Source: Rhabdophis nuchalis
Taxonomy: Eukaryota > Chordata > Lepidosauria > Squamata > Natricidae
Direction of reading: 5' to 3'
Assembly (NCBI GenBank): GCA_039707465.1
Contig: CM077644.1
Location: 215,325,962 to 215,389,961, forward strand
Length of the DNA: 64,000 nt
Part shown: positions 22,373 through 34,305 of the stretch, piece after piece
Numbering within the stretch: position 1 is the stretch's first letter
Layout of the letters: every line of letters starts with the position of its first letter
Notes under the pieces: generated by a model
Told to the model about the DNA's origin: nothing
Database searches by the model: none
Seen by the model: only the letters and a program-made list of their open reading frames with translations
Program-made: the position numbers and the translations under genes

Positions 22373-22726
22373 GAAGGACCAGGGGAGACATATAGCAGTG
22401 TTCCGATATCTCAGAGGGTGCCACAAAGAAGAGGGAGTCAAACTATTCTCCAAGGCACCTGGGGGCAGGACAAGAAGCAATGGGTGGAAACTAATCAAGG
22501 AGAGAAGCAACTTAGAACTAAGGAGAAATTTCCTGACAGTTAGAACAATTAACCTCTGGAACAGCTTGCCTCCAGAAGTTGTGAATGCCCCAACCCTGGA
22601 AGTCTTTAAAAAGATGTTAGATAGCCATTTGTCTGAAATGGTATAAGGTTCCTGCCCACGCAGGGGGTTGGACTAGAAGACCTACAAGGTCCCTTCCAAC
22701 TCTGCTATTGTATTGTATTGTATTGT
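22373..22726 (+). mobile_element. CR1 LINE 3' end, nested in R4
   Basis: The last ~350 bp of a CR1. It has the family block ACCTCTGGAACAGCTTGCCT..CCAGAAGTTGTGAATG, the CR1 terminal AAGGTCCCTTCCAACTCTGC and an (ATTGT)n tail. ATTGATA flanks it on both sides (22366-22372 and 22727-22733), although the right copy merges with the tail repeat. Removing it rejoins the R4 reading frame. Confidence 0.85.
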
Positions 22727-23758
22727 ATTGATATGCAGTTTGGAATTGGCAAATGTGCAACAATGGCAACCAAAGCAGGAAAGGTCATAGAAGATGATGG
22801 AATAGAACTTGAGAATGAAGAAATGATAAAGGCAGTAAAACCAGAAGAAGGCTACAAGTACTTGGAGATTATAGAGGCCTCTGACTTAATGCATAATAAA
22901 GTCAAGGAAGTAACTTCAGCCATTCAACGAATTCACAAGTTATTAAAGTCCAAATTAAGTGGAGGAAACATCATAAAAGCCATAAATACCTGGGCTGTAC
23001 CTGTGATTCGATACTCTGCAGGAATAATGACTGGACCGAGATGGAGTTGGACAACTTGGACAGAAAAACGAGGAAGCTTATGACAATGAATCATGCTTTG
23101 CACCCTAAAAGTGATGTTGACTGATTATATCTACCAAGAGTAGAGGGTGGTTGAGGACTCTTGCAAGTAAGCAGACTGTGGAAGAAGAAAGACACAGCTT
23201 GAATGATTATATCCAGAAAAGTGAAGAACCAATGATTAAGGAAGTAAATAAAGGTGGCCTTTTAAAGACAACTAAGTCAAAAGCTGAGTATAAGAAAGAA
23301 GTAATTGAGAAGCAAGCTGAAAATTGGAAAAGCAAAGCTATGCATGTCCAATACTTGAAAAGTATTGAAGGCAAAGCTGACCAAAAACTAACTTGGAACT
23401 GGTTAAGATCAGGAGTACTGAAAAAAGAAACAGAAGGCTTTATTTTGGCAGCTCAAGAACAAGCCTTAGCCACAAATTGCATGAAGGCAAAAATGCAGCA
23501 TGTTACCACCAACAGCAAATGTCGCCTCTGTAATGAGAAAGATGAGACAGTCGACCACCTGATCAGTGGGTGCAGCAAAATTTCACAAACTGACTACCTA
23601 CAACGCCATGACTGCATTTCTAAGATCATTCACTGGAAATTGTGCCAGAAGTTTGGATTTGAGTACAGCAAAAACCACTGGGAACATCAGGTTGAGAAAG
23701 TTTTAGAGAATGAGAAAGTCAAGATCTTGTGGGACTTCAGAATTCAGACTGACAGGCA

Positions 23759-24183
23759 CTTTTTTTTTTTTTTTTTTAAATTTCTATACCGCGTCCTCTC
23801 CCCAGGGGGACTCGGAGCGGTGCACAGGGAAAATTAAAACAGCATAAAATATATACATAAATAAATACAATAAAAACAAATTAAATCAACTGTCCCTGTA
23901 CTAAAATCCCCATTTTAAAATTAACATTCCCTAACCCCGGAGGTAGAGACTAACCTAGGCCGGCCAAGCAGAAAAAGTGAGTTTTTAATTTCTGACGGAA
24001 GGAGCGGAGGTCCGTAGTTGTTCTAATGTCGGGGGGAAGGTCGTTCCAGAGGGCTGGGCCCGCCACAGAGAAGGCCCTTCCCCTGGGCGTCGCCCGCTGA
24101 CAAAGTCTAGTGGACGGCACCCGGAGAAGTCCCTCTCTGTGGGAGCGAATCGGCCGGGAAGATGTATGGGGCAGAATCCGATC
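23759..24183 (-). mobile_element. L2-type LINE 3' fragment, nested in R4
   Basis: An inverted L2 tail. The plus-strand poly-T at 23761-23777 is its A-rich end, followed by CGGAGCGGTGCACAGGG (3' UTR) and the coding end, whose minus-strand translation includes L-R-T-S-A-P-S and I-R-S-H-R-E-G-L-L-R-V-P. It splits the R4 reading frame just before the endonuclease P-D-I motif. Confidence 0.85.
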
Positions 24184-24533
24184 CTACAACACACCTGATA
24201 TAACAATCGTTGAAAAGAAAAAAGTATAGTTCGTTGACATTGCAATACCTGGTGATGCACGAATTGAAAATAAGCAACTGTGGAGGAGGAAGTCGTATGT
24301 TGTCCCAATTGTAATTGGAGCCCTTGGAGCAATACCTAGGGAGCTGCCTCGCTATGTGGAGATTCTAGATTTGCCGGACTTGAGCATTCTGACTCTACAA
24401 AGGGCCACCCTGCTTGGAACAGCTTATATCCTTCGACGTTACCTTGACAGTTCCTAGGTCCTTGGTTAGGACTCAAGCTGTTGAGCTACCAACCAGCCCC
24501 AAAGGCTGTGAATCTCACCAAAGATTAACCACA

Positions 24534-25083
<550 letters not shown>

Positions 25084-25204
25084 GTGGAATGGGAATGACT
25101 ATGATGAGGCTGATAGTGCTGCTGTTTATTTTGATTTGTGCTCAGTATTCCTAACAGGCAAATTTAGAATTCATCATACTGATCTGAATGCAAAGTTCTA
25201 TCAA

Positions 25205-25430
25205 GCCATGGCTAATTGTTGTTCAGTCACTAGGTTACGCCCAACTTTCCATGACCCTATGGATCACAACACACCAATCCCCCTACCTCATCCTCCACTG
25301 TCTCCCGGAGTTCATCCAAACCCATGACTACCCTTTCTCTTTTTGCCCTCAATCTTCCCCAACATCAGGGTCTTCTCTTCTCATTTGGTGGCCAAAGTAT
25401 TTGAATTTCAGATTCAGACGATTAATTACA
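25205..25430 (-). mobile_element. RTE-BovB LINE 3' fragment
   Basis: 'TGTTGTTCAGTCACTAGGTT', 'CATGACCCTATGGATCACAA', CTCCACTGTCTCCCGGAGTT and CCCAACATCAGGGTCTTCTC are landmarks of the BovB 3' end read in reverse. It is diverged and non-coding. Confidence 0.8.
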
Positions 25431-25470
25431 AAACACCAATATATCAGGAGGCCAAAACAACAATATTGTG

Positions 25471-25711
25471 AGCCGCAGTGGTGCAGTGGTTAGAGTGCAA
25501 TACTGCAGGCTACTTCTGCTGATCACCAGCTGCCAGCAGTTTGAAACTTCAAATCTCACCAGGCTCAAGGTTGACTCAGCCTTCCGTCCTTCCGAGGTAG
25601 GTAAAATGAGGACCCAGATTGTTGAGGGGCAACAGGGTGACTCTGTAAACCACTTAGAGAGAGCTGGAAAGCACTGTGAAGTAGTATATAAGTCGAAGTG
25701 CTATTGCTATT
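25471..25711 (+). mobile_element. Sauria SINE, copy 1
   Basis: A squamate SINE with a tRNA-like head (GTGGTGCAGTGGTTAGAGTG, then B-box-like TTCAAATCTCACC). The BovB-related body follows: AGGTAGGTAAAATGAGGACC, TGACTCTGTAAACCACTTAG, and ATATAAGTCGAAGTGCTATT with a GCTATT tail. It is nearly full length. The shared 3' end implies mobilisation by RTE-BovB machinery. Confidence 0.9.
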
Positions 25712-25739
25712 GTGCTAAAGGCATTCTCCTTACCTAACC

Positions 25740-28700
25740 TATATAGAGAATTTTTTTTTTTCTCAAACTTGAAAATATTCTTCCACTAATTAGCTTGCTT
25801 GCTATGCTAGTTTCCCAGTGATACTTTATTTAAAAGAATCTGAACCGATGAAGGCAGGGCAGCAGGAAGCAGGGGAAACGCCAAGGAATGTGCACATTTA
25901 TCAAATTAGGCAGCCAAGGTTTGCATCTTTTAAGATAGGTCTAGTACCCAATTAGAAGAGGACATGGACAAGAATCCCATTTTTCTTCAGAAACCAATGA
26001 ACTACAACTTTCAGAATGGTTAGAAATCAGTCCTGCTAGCTGGAGCTGCTTTGAATGATAGTTTGCCAACCTCTGGAATGCCACAGTTTTTCTTTTGAGT
26101 CAGACAGAAATTAAGGCAAACCTTCTTTTTAAAATGTTTGAATTTAAATTTGAGGGCCGTTCTATATGCAGAGTGTGCACTGGTCCTATTCCGCTTGATT
26201 TTCCCAATTTTGTCTTTTATGTGGACCAGGCCCACAAAAAGGAGGTGAATCCTCCATTGTCCAGTTGCAAGCTGCATCTTGACATGGTTGACCCTGACCT
26301 GCAGATGCCCCCAGTTCTTTCTTACTCGAGTTTTTGTCTTGACTGCAGAAACAGAAAGACGCATCTGATAATAGTTCTGCAGCCTGAACTCCAGAGGTGT
26401 GGGGGGGGGGGGCAAGGCATTTGCCCTGGCAAGAAGACATGCCTTACCACATCTCAGGGGGTCTCCTCCCTCTGCTGAAATCGAAGTGCTGTTAGCTTTT
26501 GGTTCTGTATTTTTCCTTCTTGCAAAACTAAGTAAGACACTGGCTGCAAGTAATTGATGTGTTCTTCCATTGGTTAGCTAGAGGGACGGGGATTGGTTCA
26601 TGAGAGTTTTGAGGATGACAGTGGTGCAGACATTGGCAGGATAAACAGGGCGAAAATGCTGCTGATGGTTTTGGAGGTGACGCGGGTAACGGGGTCTAAA
26701 TGCCCACGACTTCCATTTCTTTCAAAGAACTGTTATTATTTAAAAACCAATGAAAACAGTCTTAAAAATAGTGCCCAAACAAAATAGACTTTTATTCCCC
26801 ACAGAGCAGCTGAAAAAAAGAGGGAAGATTAAATATTTTATGTTTAAATATTTATTTTTATGTTTTATTACTTACTCTAATAGACACAGACCTACACATA
26901 TGCAGCTTGTTCTCCACCAAGTTAATCTGCCTCCTTTTCAGTGGTGGCTTTCTTTCTTGGAGCCCGTCCACTTGGCCAGGGCACAGAGGGATCAGGCCTG
27001 TTGGGGAAATGTTTTCAGGGCTAACAATTTCAATGCAGCAAAAGCTTAATCATTCTTTGTTATTTTATGACATTTTATTGTGGTTTTTCGTGTTGATTCT
27101 ATTTTTACTATAAGACATGTTGTGGTCTATCCTAGATAAAAGATGGGATTAAAGCTAAACAATTCAGGCTTTGTCTTGTGTTGGTGGATTTGAAAGTGTC
27201 TTGATCTACACCTTTATTTATGTCTGCCTGGAGCAGCACTGGGGAGTTTCTTTTCAGTGTTCTAACAAGGGGGAAAAATGTGAAAAATTGTTTCTTGATC
27301 TCAACTCCTGGATCTGCCAAATCACGGGGCCATCAAGAATTTCCCTCCTATATTTCAGCAGCTGCAAAATACTAGAGCCCAAGGGCACAATTTCCTACTA
27401 GTTTACAGCAGAAAACAAAACAAAATAGATGTGTAACCTTTGTGAAATATTAACACACCCAAATGATTAAAACCCTCAACCACCCTGAACAAGCTAGGAA
27501 CTCTGAAATCTTACAGCCCTGGGCCATTTTTTCCTGCCCTTAAACATTCCTTTTTCCTACTGAAGGTTTGTCCACCCTTGTTGTAAAACCTGCAATGTCC
27601 CTTATTAACAATGTTTTGCTTAACCTTGACTACACACATAAACACATGTACACTCTATGGTTGCACCTATTTCATGCACAATATATTTTGTCTCTAGCTG
27701 CTACTCATGATTTGGTATTTCAATCTCCTGGTTCTGGTACTTTGTTAGCTTTCAGTAGTTCTAATTGCCTCCTTATCTACTGTAGGAGGAAGGAAAATCC
27801 TTTCAACAATTCACTCCCCAAAGCTTAGGAAAACAAGCCTGAGTTACTAGGCCTCTTATCTTTGTTCCTTTTGTGTGCTCTGACATGAGGAAATCATTCA
27901 GACTCTCAACAAAAAACCCATCTATCACTAAGTCAGCTTCCACTTTGATCTCTCTCCTACTGCATCCTTGCCTTTGAGGTGGCTTCTCTCTGGATTTCCT
28001 TTCTGTGCTGTCTGTTCATTTTCCATGCTCCTCAATTCTTCACACCTTTGTCTGTATATTATCCTTTTACTTTTTGGAAAATATATATTTTATTGGAACG
28101 GTGAATATTTTCCAGTTTTATTGTCTTGATCAAAATACCATTTTCTCATCCCAAATTTATAATTGCACAACTATGCACAATATATAACTCAATAAGATGA
28201 TTATTTTGGCCAAAATTTGAAAGTTGCCATCTTGGTCCAAAAGGAACAGCATAATAATGATTTTATGAAACAACTACCAATTAATCACAAAAGAAGGAAG
28301 AACAAGAAAAGTTAATAAGCTTTCAAACAGTATTTTAGTAACCTAAAGGAGGTTTTAGTGAGAGATGGAAAAAAATATTATGGGGTTGGTTTAAAATTCA
28401 AAATTCAAGGTTAAAAAGGCTACTCTATAATTAAGCTCCAAAACTTTGAATGATCAAAAATGGATTTGAGAGAAAAAATGTGTTCCCCTTGAAAATATAA
28501 AAAAACATTTCCCCATCCTTTTAGTTGTTTTTTTGCCTCCAGAAAATTCAAGAACAATCCTATTGATAATCTCATGAAGTCTCAATTAATGAGTTGCAGC
28601 AAATTATTTGAATGCTGGTCCCAATGACATCAGCAGAACCAATTAATTATGAATAAACCTGTCCACTGATTTCAGTAACAACTAAATGCAACCAACATAA

Positions 28701-29980
28701 TTTGGATCTAGATCTGTGAACACAATCTAGCCAAAATCAATACTAGCTATAGCAAAGTGAAAGTTTAAACTGACAAGTTAAATACCTTTGATTTCAGCTG
28801 ATGAAATCAAAACTAATATTTGCTGTCTGAAAATACTTACGTATACATTTGCTATTGAATATTGATCCGTTATTGGGTGTTCAAATATTTGTATTCAAGT
28901 GCAACCTTAAATGCTCCCAACTACTGAAGCAATGGATGAAAGTATTTAATTCTTTGACTCCACACAAGCTTTTCTTTGTTTAAATTCTTCAGCCTAAAGC
29001 TAGTGCTAGCTGTTTGGGGGAAATGATACAGCTCATGTTGAACTTGTACACAAGCTGTACAGAAGATCTTATAAATATGTGTGGATCAAAATAATTTCCA
29101 GGAGATGCAACCTCAATCCACATAGATGTTTTCCCCACAACATCATAAGCACATTGTTTTCTAACAACATAATGTCTGCATGCTGAAGTCATCAAAATAA
29201 CTTTTAGTCTAACATTCTGCTTCTCATGTAAGCTCTTCACAGAATTGGCTAACTACAGGTATTGCCTCATAGGTCTTCTGGAATCAATCACTCAGAAGAG
29301 TGACAGTATGTTGTAGTGATAAAAGAATTAGTTTATAATTTAGACAGCCTCCCCTAAAAATGTGCCAGCTTTTAATCATAAAACCTGGGAAATATAGAAA
29401 AATAGGTTCATCACATCTTGTTTGCCATAGCCCAATAAATCTGTAGACACTGGGAACACTTGGAACTCTTGATTTTCAAAACATGCCCCCTGAGAACAGC
29501 CACATCCTGCAGCATGTAGCATGTAGGAGTGCTTTGCTCCTGTATGAACACTGGAATCATACAACATTGAGAATGGAATCCATCCCTTCTTCCTTGGCTC
29601 ATCCTAATATTTTCCTCCAGAATATTTGGACTTCAATTAGCCCTAATAAGTAGGGAAAATAACAAGGAATTATTAACAAGGGATGAGGGATGCAGTCAAA
29701 AACTTTTTGAGGGTGTCAAGTTGCCTTTGGAGGAGCAAGGGGGCTGGGGGAGAGACAGCTAATCTTCCTTCCTTCATGCAAGTCTATCTTCTGCCTCAGT
29801 CTCCCTGGGCCGCTGCTGAAAGAGTAATTGAGCTACTCACGAATGAAGGGGAATATATGTGTCCCAGGATAATGTTGCAGGATCTGATCTGGATCAGTTG
29901 CAGGGATCAGAGGTTTTGTCTTCGGAGATTTCAGACTCATGCTGGAGTCCATCCTCAGGAGGTTGGACCTCTAAAGTTTC
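25740..29980. other. long unique AT-rich stretch
   Basis: About 4.2 kb with no recognisable repeat or splice-supported exon. The open frames at 26020-26478 occupy both strands and include a G12 run (26400-26411), so I do not call them. It is likely intron or intergenic DNA. Its freedom from repeats stands out in this window. Confidence 0.45.
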
Positions 29981-30414
29981 TTCTAACTTTGTTATTTTAT
30001 TTTATTATAAACATGTTTTGCCATTACTACAGACTAGAGACACTAGAGACACTGGTGGAGCCCAAGAAACAGACCTAGGTTTTTCTTCATTGTGTTGCTC
30101 TGTTTTGAGTGATCAATCCCAATCCCATGTTTTCGCCTTGAAGATGTTTAGCATCTCATCCAAAAAGCTTCTTCATTACTATTACTATTAATCATCTCAG
30201 CATTCCTATTACCCACCTCCTCCTACTTATGATTGTATGACTGTACCTTTGTTGCTTGTATCCTTATGATTTATATTGATTGTTTCCTAGTATGATTTGT
30301 ACCCCTATGACTATCTTTAAGTGTTCTACCTTATGATTCGTGATGAATGTGTCTTTTCTTTTATGTACACTGAGAGCATATGCACCCAAGACAAATTCCT
30401 TGTGTGCACTAGGC

Positions 30415-30549
30415 CAGGCGTCTGCAAAGTTGGCTCTTTTAAGATTGGTGGACTTCAACTCTCAGAATTCCCCAGCCAGGCAAGCTGGCTGGGGAATTCT
30501 GGGAGTTGAAATCCACCAGTCTTAAAAGAGCCAACTTTGCAGACCCCTG
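30415..30549. mobile_element. palindromic hAT MITE (family A) nested in LINE
   Basis: A 135-bp element starts CAGGCGTCTGCAAAGTTGGC and ends GCAGACCCCTG. The perfect 8-bp duplication CACTAGGC is at 30407-30414 and 30550-30557. It is a close relative of the copy at 3691. Confidence 0.92.
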
Positions 30550-30565
30550 CACTAGGCCAATAAAG

Positions 30566-30635
30566 AATTCTATTCTATTCTATTCTATTCTATTCTATTC
30601 TATTCTACTCTACTCTACTCTACTCTACTCTACTC
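30566..30635. repeat. (ATTCT)n / (ACTCT)n microsatellite
   Basis: ATTCT units pass into ACTCT units. The array begins exactly at the 3' end of a CR1-type LINE. Confidence 0.97.
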
Positions 30636-30639
30636 AGAA

Positions 30640-31216
30640 GTTTTTTGATGAGAAGTAAAATGGCTTCAAGGAAAGAAAAACCCAATACAGTTGCCTTTTT
30701 TTGGGGGGGGAATCTGTTTTGGGACTATCATGACCTGGATGACTGAGAATTAACCCTAACCCTTATCACAAAAACCCATCACAAGATTCACAGCTGACTC
30801 ATCACAAGACCTGTCACAAGAGCTTCTACTTGACACACCCACACCTAAGACCCTATAAACAGAACACCAACATCCCCTAAACTCCGTTGAAGATGTTACT
30901 TAGCCTGGTAACAAAATGTTTGGAAACCAACCCTCAAGCTTGGAGAGTGAACCTTTACCCTCATCCTACAACTGAGCTATAGATATTCGCCACTATAGAT
31001 GACTGAGAATCTCTATAGACATCCAGTCTCACAGGGATTAAGTTTTCAGAAATCCTACTCCCTGGTCCAACCATCACATGTTCCTCCCCTGCATATTCTG
31101 TCCATGAGATCAGCATCTCATCACACGCTGCTGCTGTAACAGCCAACTAGCTTCCATAGAGACATCACAAAGCTTTGTGACATGGTCACAAACAGCAGCC
31201 AACTTCGCTTTAGAAC
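30640..31216. other. unique DNA
   Basis: No gene or repeat recognised. Confidence 0.4.
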
Positions 31217-31284
31217 AGTGTTTCCCAGCCTTGGCAACTTGAAGATGTCCGGACTTCAACTCCCAGAATTCCCCAGCCAGCACT
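31217..31284. mobile_element. hAT MITE (family A), left arm only
   Basis: CAGTGTTTCCCAGCCTTGGC and GACTTCAACTCCCAGAATTC are a family A left arm. The right arm is missing; the sequence passes directly into an L2 fragment. Confidence 0.7.
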
Positions 31285-31937
31285 GGACTGCACTATTGTA
31301 ACTCTCTCTACATGGGGCTCCCCTTGAGGTGCACCCGGAGGCTTCAGTTAGTTCAGAATGCAGCCGCGCGAGGAATTATGGGAACCACTAGGTCTACCCA
31401 CGTAACACCGCTCTTGCGCGAGGTGCACTGGCTACCTGTTGTCTTCCGGGTGTGCTTCAAGGTGTTAGTCATCATCTTTAAAGCGCTCCATGGCTCGGGA
31501 CCTAGCTATCTGCGGGATCGGATCCTGCCTCATACATCCTCACGGTCGATTCGCTCCCACAGAGAGGGGCTTCTCCGGGTGCCGTCCACTAGACTCTGTC
31601 AGCGGGCGACGCCCAGGGGAAGGGCGCTCTCTGTGGCGGGCCCAGCCCTCTGGAACGACCTTCCCCCCAACATTAGAACAACTACGGACCTCCGCTCCTT
31701 CCGCCTGAAACTAAAGACACATCTTTTCTGCCTGGCCGGCCTTGGATAGTCTCTCTGCTATAGGGTTTTATTTATTATTGGGTGTTTTAGTTATAATTGG
31801 GATTTTAGCACAGGAATTGATTTAATTCGTTTTTATGTAATGTTGTATATTTATTGTTTTATTTTCCCTGTGCACCGCCCCGAGTCCCTGTGGGGAGAGG
31901 GAGCGGTTTTATAAATTCAATTAAATAAATAAAATAA
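31285..31937 (+). mobile_element. L2-type LINE 3' end with open ORF2 tail
   Basis: A 5'-truncated L2. The last 145 codons of ORF2 (31312-31749) are open: M-G-L-P-L-R-C-T-R-R-L-Q-L-V-Q-N-A-A-A, then S-H-R-E-G-L-L-R-V-P-S and A-L-W-N-D-L-P. The 3' UTR has CCTGTGCACCGCCCCGAGTC and ends in AAATAAATAAAATAA. It is one of the younger-looking L2 pieces, but with no RT domain. Confidence 0.88.
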
Positions 31938-31939
31938 CA

Positions 31940-32823
31940 GATAGATAACAAGAAAAGACTTGAGTCCTTGTATGCTTTAGCCAATTAAAACAATTATTTT
32001 AAGAGACACATGGATTCAATCTTGAATCAATGTGGTGCTGTTCTACTGCTCAAACTGGATGTTTCCCCTTGCCTATGCACTGAACACCAACTTATCCAAC
32101 TGCATCACTATCAAGCATTTTTCTAGAGAAAGATACATTGAATGTAGCAATTCAGGCTGGCAAAGCAGGAGGAAAAGTGCTTTAATTTGGCCAATCTGCC
32201 CATTTTCCGCCCCATTGCCTTCCTTCCTGGGAGCACTGAGAGAAGCCAAAGTAATGTATTTTTTTTAAATATTGATTTTAAATAGGCAACCCAATCTTGG
32301 GGTCCTGGCCCCTATGTTTTAATATCCAGAAATCCAACCTATTCCGAAGCGTTTCTCCGTTGTGCATTCATATTTCTGGTTAAGATGAAATCTTCCAAAA
32401 ATAATATTGGCTAGAGAAATCCAGGAGCTGATTGCTTCTGTGGCTTTTCTGGTTGGGGCCTCTGTTAGGCCACATTTCCAATAATCAGTCTGTGCTCCTT
32501 AATTATGCACTATATATATAACAGTTTCGGCTACAAATGATGTTTTCTTAGCTCGACTATTTTGCCCATTAAACTGTACGGTAGCTGAAACATTTCCATC
32601 CCCAAAGAGAAACCTTTGGCTTAAAAAATATTGTCATTTGGGGAAAGCTAGACATACTTTGGCAAAGTGACCCTATAAAAATATTATCTGAAGTACAACT
32701 GAGGCTAAATTGTATGACAGTTAGCTAAGTCCCCTTCAATGGAATAACTTCATAGGTCAGAAATCACGTAGTCAGATGCACAAAAGAGTTTAACAATCTT
32801 TTCCAGGTTGCAGAAAAGAAATC
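31940..32823. other. unique DNA
   Basis: Nothing recognised. Confidence 0.4.
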
Positions 32824-32831
32824 CACTACAG

Positions 32832-33180
32832 CAGGGGTCCCCAACCCCCGGGCCACGGACCGGTGCCGGTCCATGGCTTGATAGGAAGTGGGCCGCAGTG
32901 AGTGGCACAACTCTTAGAAAGGGCCGGAGCAGAGGAGGAGGGAGGAGGGGGCAGCTCCCTGGGTAGAGCGCACGCCGGGAGCAGGAGAGCGCAGGCACAG
33001 CCGCTGGCGCCATTGGGGGCCCGAGAGAGGTGAGTGAGCTGACTCACACACACACACACGTGCGCATGCGCCACCTGTTCCCCCCCTCCCCCTCTACGCC
33101 GGCCGAGCCATGGCTACTGGTCCGCGGAATTTTTTTAACATGAAACTGGTCCCTGGTGCCAAAAAGGTTGGGGACCCCTG
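32832..33180. mobile_element. hAT element (family E, MER1/Charlie-like)
   Basis: A 349-bp element starts CAGGGGTCCCCAACCCCCGG and ends AAGGTTGGGGACCCCTG. Flanks are CACTACAG (32824-32831) and CAGTACAG (33181-33188), 7 of 8. The ends (GGGCCACGGACCGGTGCC and AAACTGGTCCCTGGTGCC) resemble MER1-type Charlie elements of other amniotes. The GC-rich core produces spurious open frames on the minus strand. Confidence 0.85.
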
Positions 33181-33213
33181 CAGTACAGCACTGCCCTTAC
33201 CAAGGCCTATAAC

Positions 33214-33479
33214 CAGAGGTGGTATTCAGTCAGTTCTGGCAGGTTCTAGAGAATCAGCAGCAGAAAGTTTGAGTAGTTTGAAGAACTGGCGAATAGGCTG
33301 GTGCCTCCCCTGCTGTCTCCCAGCCGATCTTCTTTTGCTGCCCTGAACAGAAGAATGTAGATGGAAAGCAGGTGATTGCGGTGGGAAGAGAATGGGGATT
33401 TTGCAATATCCTTCCCCTGCCAAGCTCACAAAGCCACGCCCACAGAACTGGTAGTCAAAAAATTTGAATCCCACCACTG
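33214..33479. mobile_element. hAT MITE (family B)
   Basis: A 266-bp element in inverted orientation relative to 4939. It starts CAGAGGTGGTATTCAGTC and ends TTTGAATCCCACCACTG. The perfect 8-bp duplication CCTATAAC is at 33206-33213 and 33480-33487. Confidence 0.9.
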
Positions 33480-33950
33480 CCTATAACCTTTTGGAGTGGG
33501 GGGGGGGGGGCTTTATACTAATCAAAGAATTTGGAGGAGCAAATGTCAGTGGCGTAGCGTGGGTTGTCAGCACCCGGGGCAAGGCAAGTAATTTGCGCCC
33601 CCTAACCCGTGGATTTTAGCACTCGAGTCTCTTCCACTAGATTAGTTAAAGAAACCCTTACCCCCTAAGCACATGTATTGTTTGTTATGAAAATACTGAT
33701 GTAATTAAAGTAAAATGCATCTAAATACAAGTTTATTTTCAAACACTTTATTGAGTGCGAACATGCATTACACATTCTCCACATTTTCAGCAGGTCTATG
33801 AGTACAAATCTACAAATGTAGTAACCTAGCATGGGCCATGCTATTATATGTCGTCTCACAACCATCATATCAAGATGATATCAATATCAAGAACAAAAAC
33901 TAAACATCAAAATGGAACCATACCCTGGAGATGATCCAAGACTGGGCTAG

Positions 33951-34205
33951 ATAATAATAATAATAATAATAATAATAATTTTAATTTGTTTACCGCTCCC
34001 TCTCCCCATAGGGACTAGGAGCGGTGCACAGGGAAAACTAAAACAATAAATATACAAACACATTAAAAACAAATTAAACATATACCTGTGCTAAAAAATA
34101 CCCCATTAACATACTAAAATTCCCCAATTAAAACAACTAAAACCCCATAGAGAGAGACTACCCTAGGCCGGCCAAGCAGAAAAGATGTGTTTTTAGTTTG
34201 GTTAG
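33951..34205 (-). mobile_element. L2-type LINE 3' fragment nested in the hAT element
   Basis: TAA repeats, then TTTACCGCTCCCTCTCCCCA, GAGCGGTGCACAGGGAAAAC and CTAGGCCGGCCAAGCAGAAA: the L2 3' UTR and first few coding-end bases in reverse. It lies between the transposase stop and its poly(A) signals. Confidence 0.85.
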
Positions 34206-34305
34206 TTTTAGTTAGATGGAGCCAACTTCCTCAATCCTGTACCTCTAATTGTAATTCTTTAATAGAAGTGCAAGATATCAATCTGTATATAATATACAGA
34301 TTAAT

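Larger units (their letters stand above)
22261..24456 (+). pseudogene. R4/Dong-like ORF: RT end, zinc knuckle, endonuclease
   Basis: The first piece reads V-Y-M-D-D-L-K-L-F, the RT catalytic box. After the CR1 the frame resumes with F-G-I-G-K-C-A and then G-Y-K-Y-L-E, the thumb-side blocks of R4-type proteins. Stops and a frameshift lie around 23080-23160. The next open part (23151-23758) has A-A-Q-E-Q-A-L-A-T-N and C-R-L-C-N-E-K-D-E-T-V-D-H-L-I-S-G-C, a CCHC zinc knuckle. After the L2 insertion come P-D-I-T-I-V-E and V-D-I-A-I-P-G-D, the restriction-like endonuclease, and V-P-I-V-I-G-A-L-G-A-I-P near the end. A TAG interrupts the endonuclease. Confidence 0.82.
22261..24485 (+). mobile_element. 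R4/Dong-like LINE, 5'-truncated, twice interrupted
   Basis: A non-LTR retrotransposon of the class with a restriction-like endonuclease. It is in pieces at 22261-22372, 22727-23758 and 24184-24485, interrupted by a CR1 and an inverted L2. It starts at the RT active site and ends in a ~30-bp UTR, followed by TAA array 2. Both sides are TAA arrays, the target known for the Dong branch of this clade. It is defective through truncation, insertions, a frameshift and stops. Confidence 0.82.
30085..30640 (+). mobile_element. CR1-type LINE 3' UTR with ATTCT tail
   Basis: A long AT-rich 3' UTR, with phrases such as TTATGTACACTGAGAGCATA and GACAAATTCCTTGTGTG, ends in GGCCAATAAAGAATTCTATT and then an (ATTCT)n array. 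This arrangement matches the snake CR1 family known to seed AATAG microsatellites. A family A MITE is inserted at 30415-30549. The 5' limit is uncertain. Confidence 0.65.

Noticed and set aside
22039..22424. Open frames of poly-Leu, poly-Ser and poly-Phe
   Set aside because: They are translations of the TAA and GAA microsatellites in three frames.
26020..26478. Overlapping frames of about 130 codons on both strands
   Set aside because: Cys-rich, but no splice sites or recognisable domains; overlap on both strands and a G12 run suggest chance.
33214..33479. Minus-strand 83-codon frame
   Set aside because: It lies within a family B hAT MITE.
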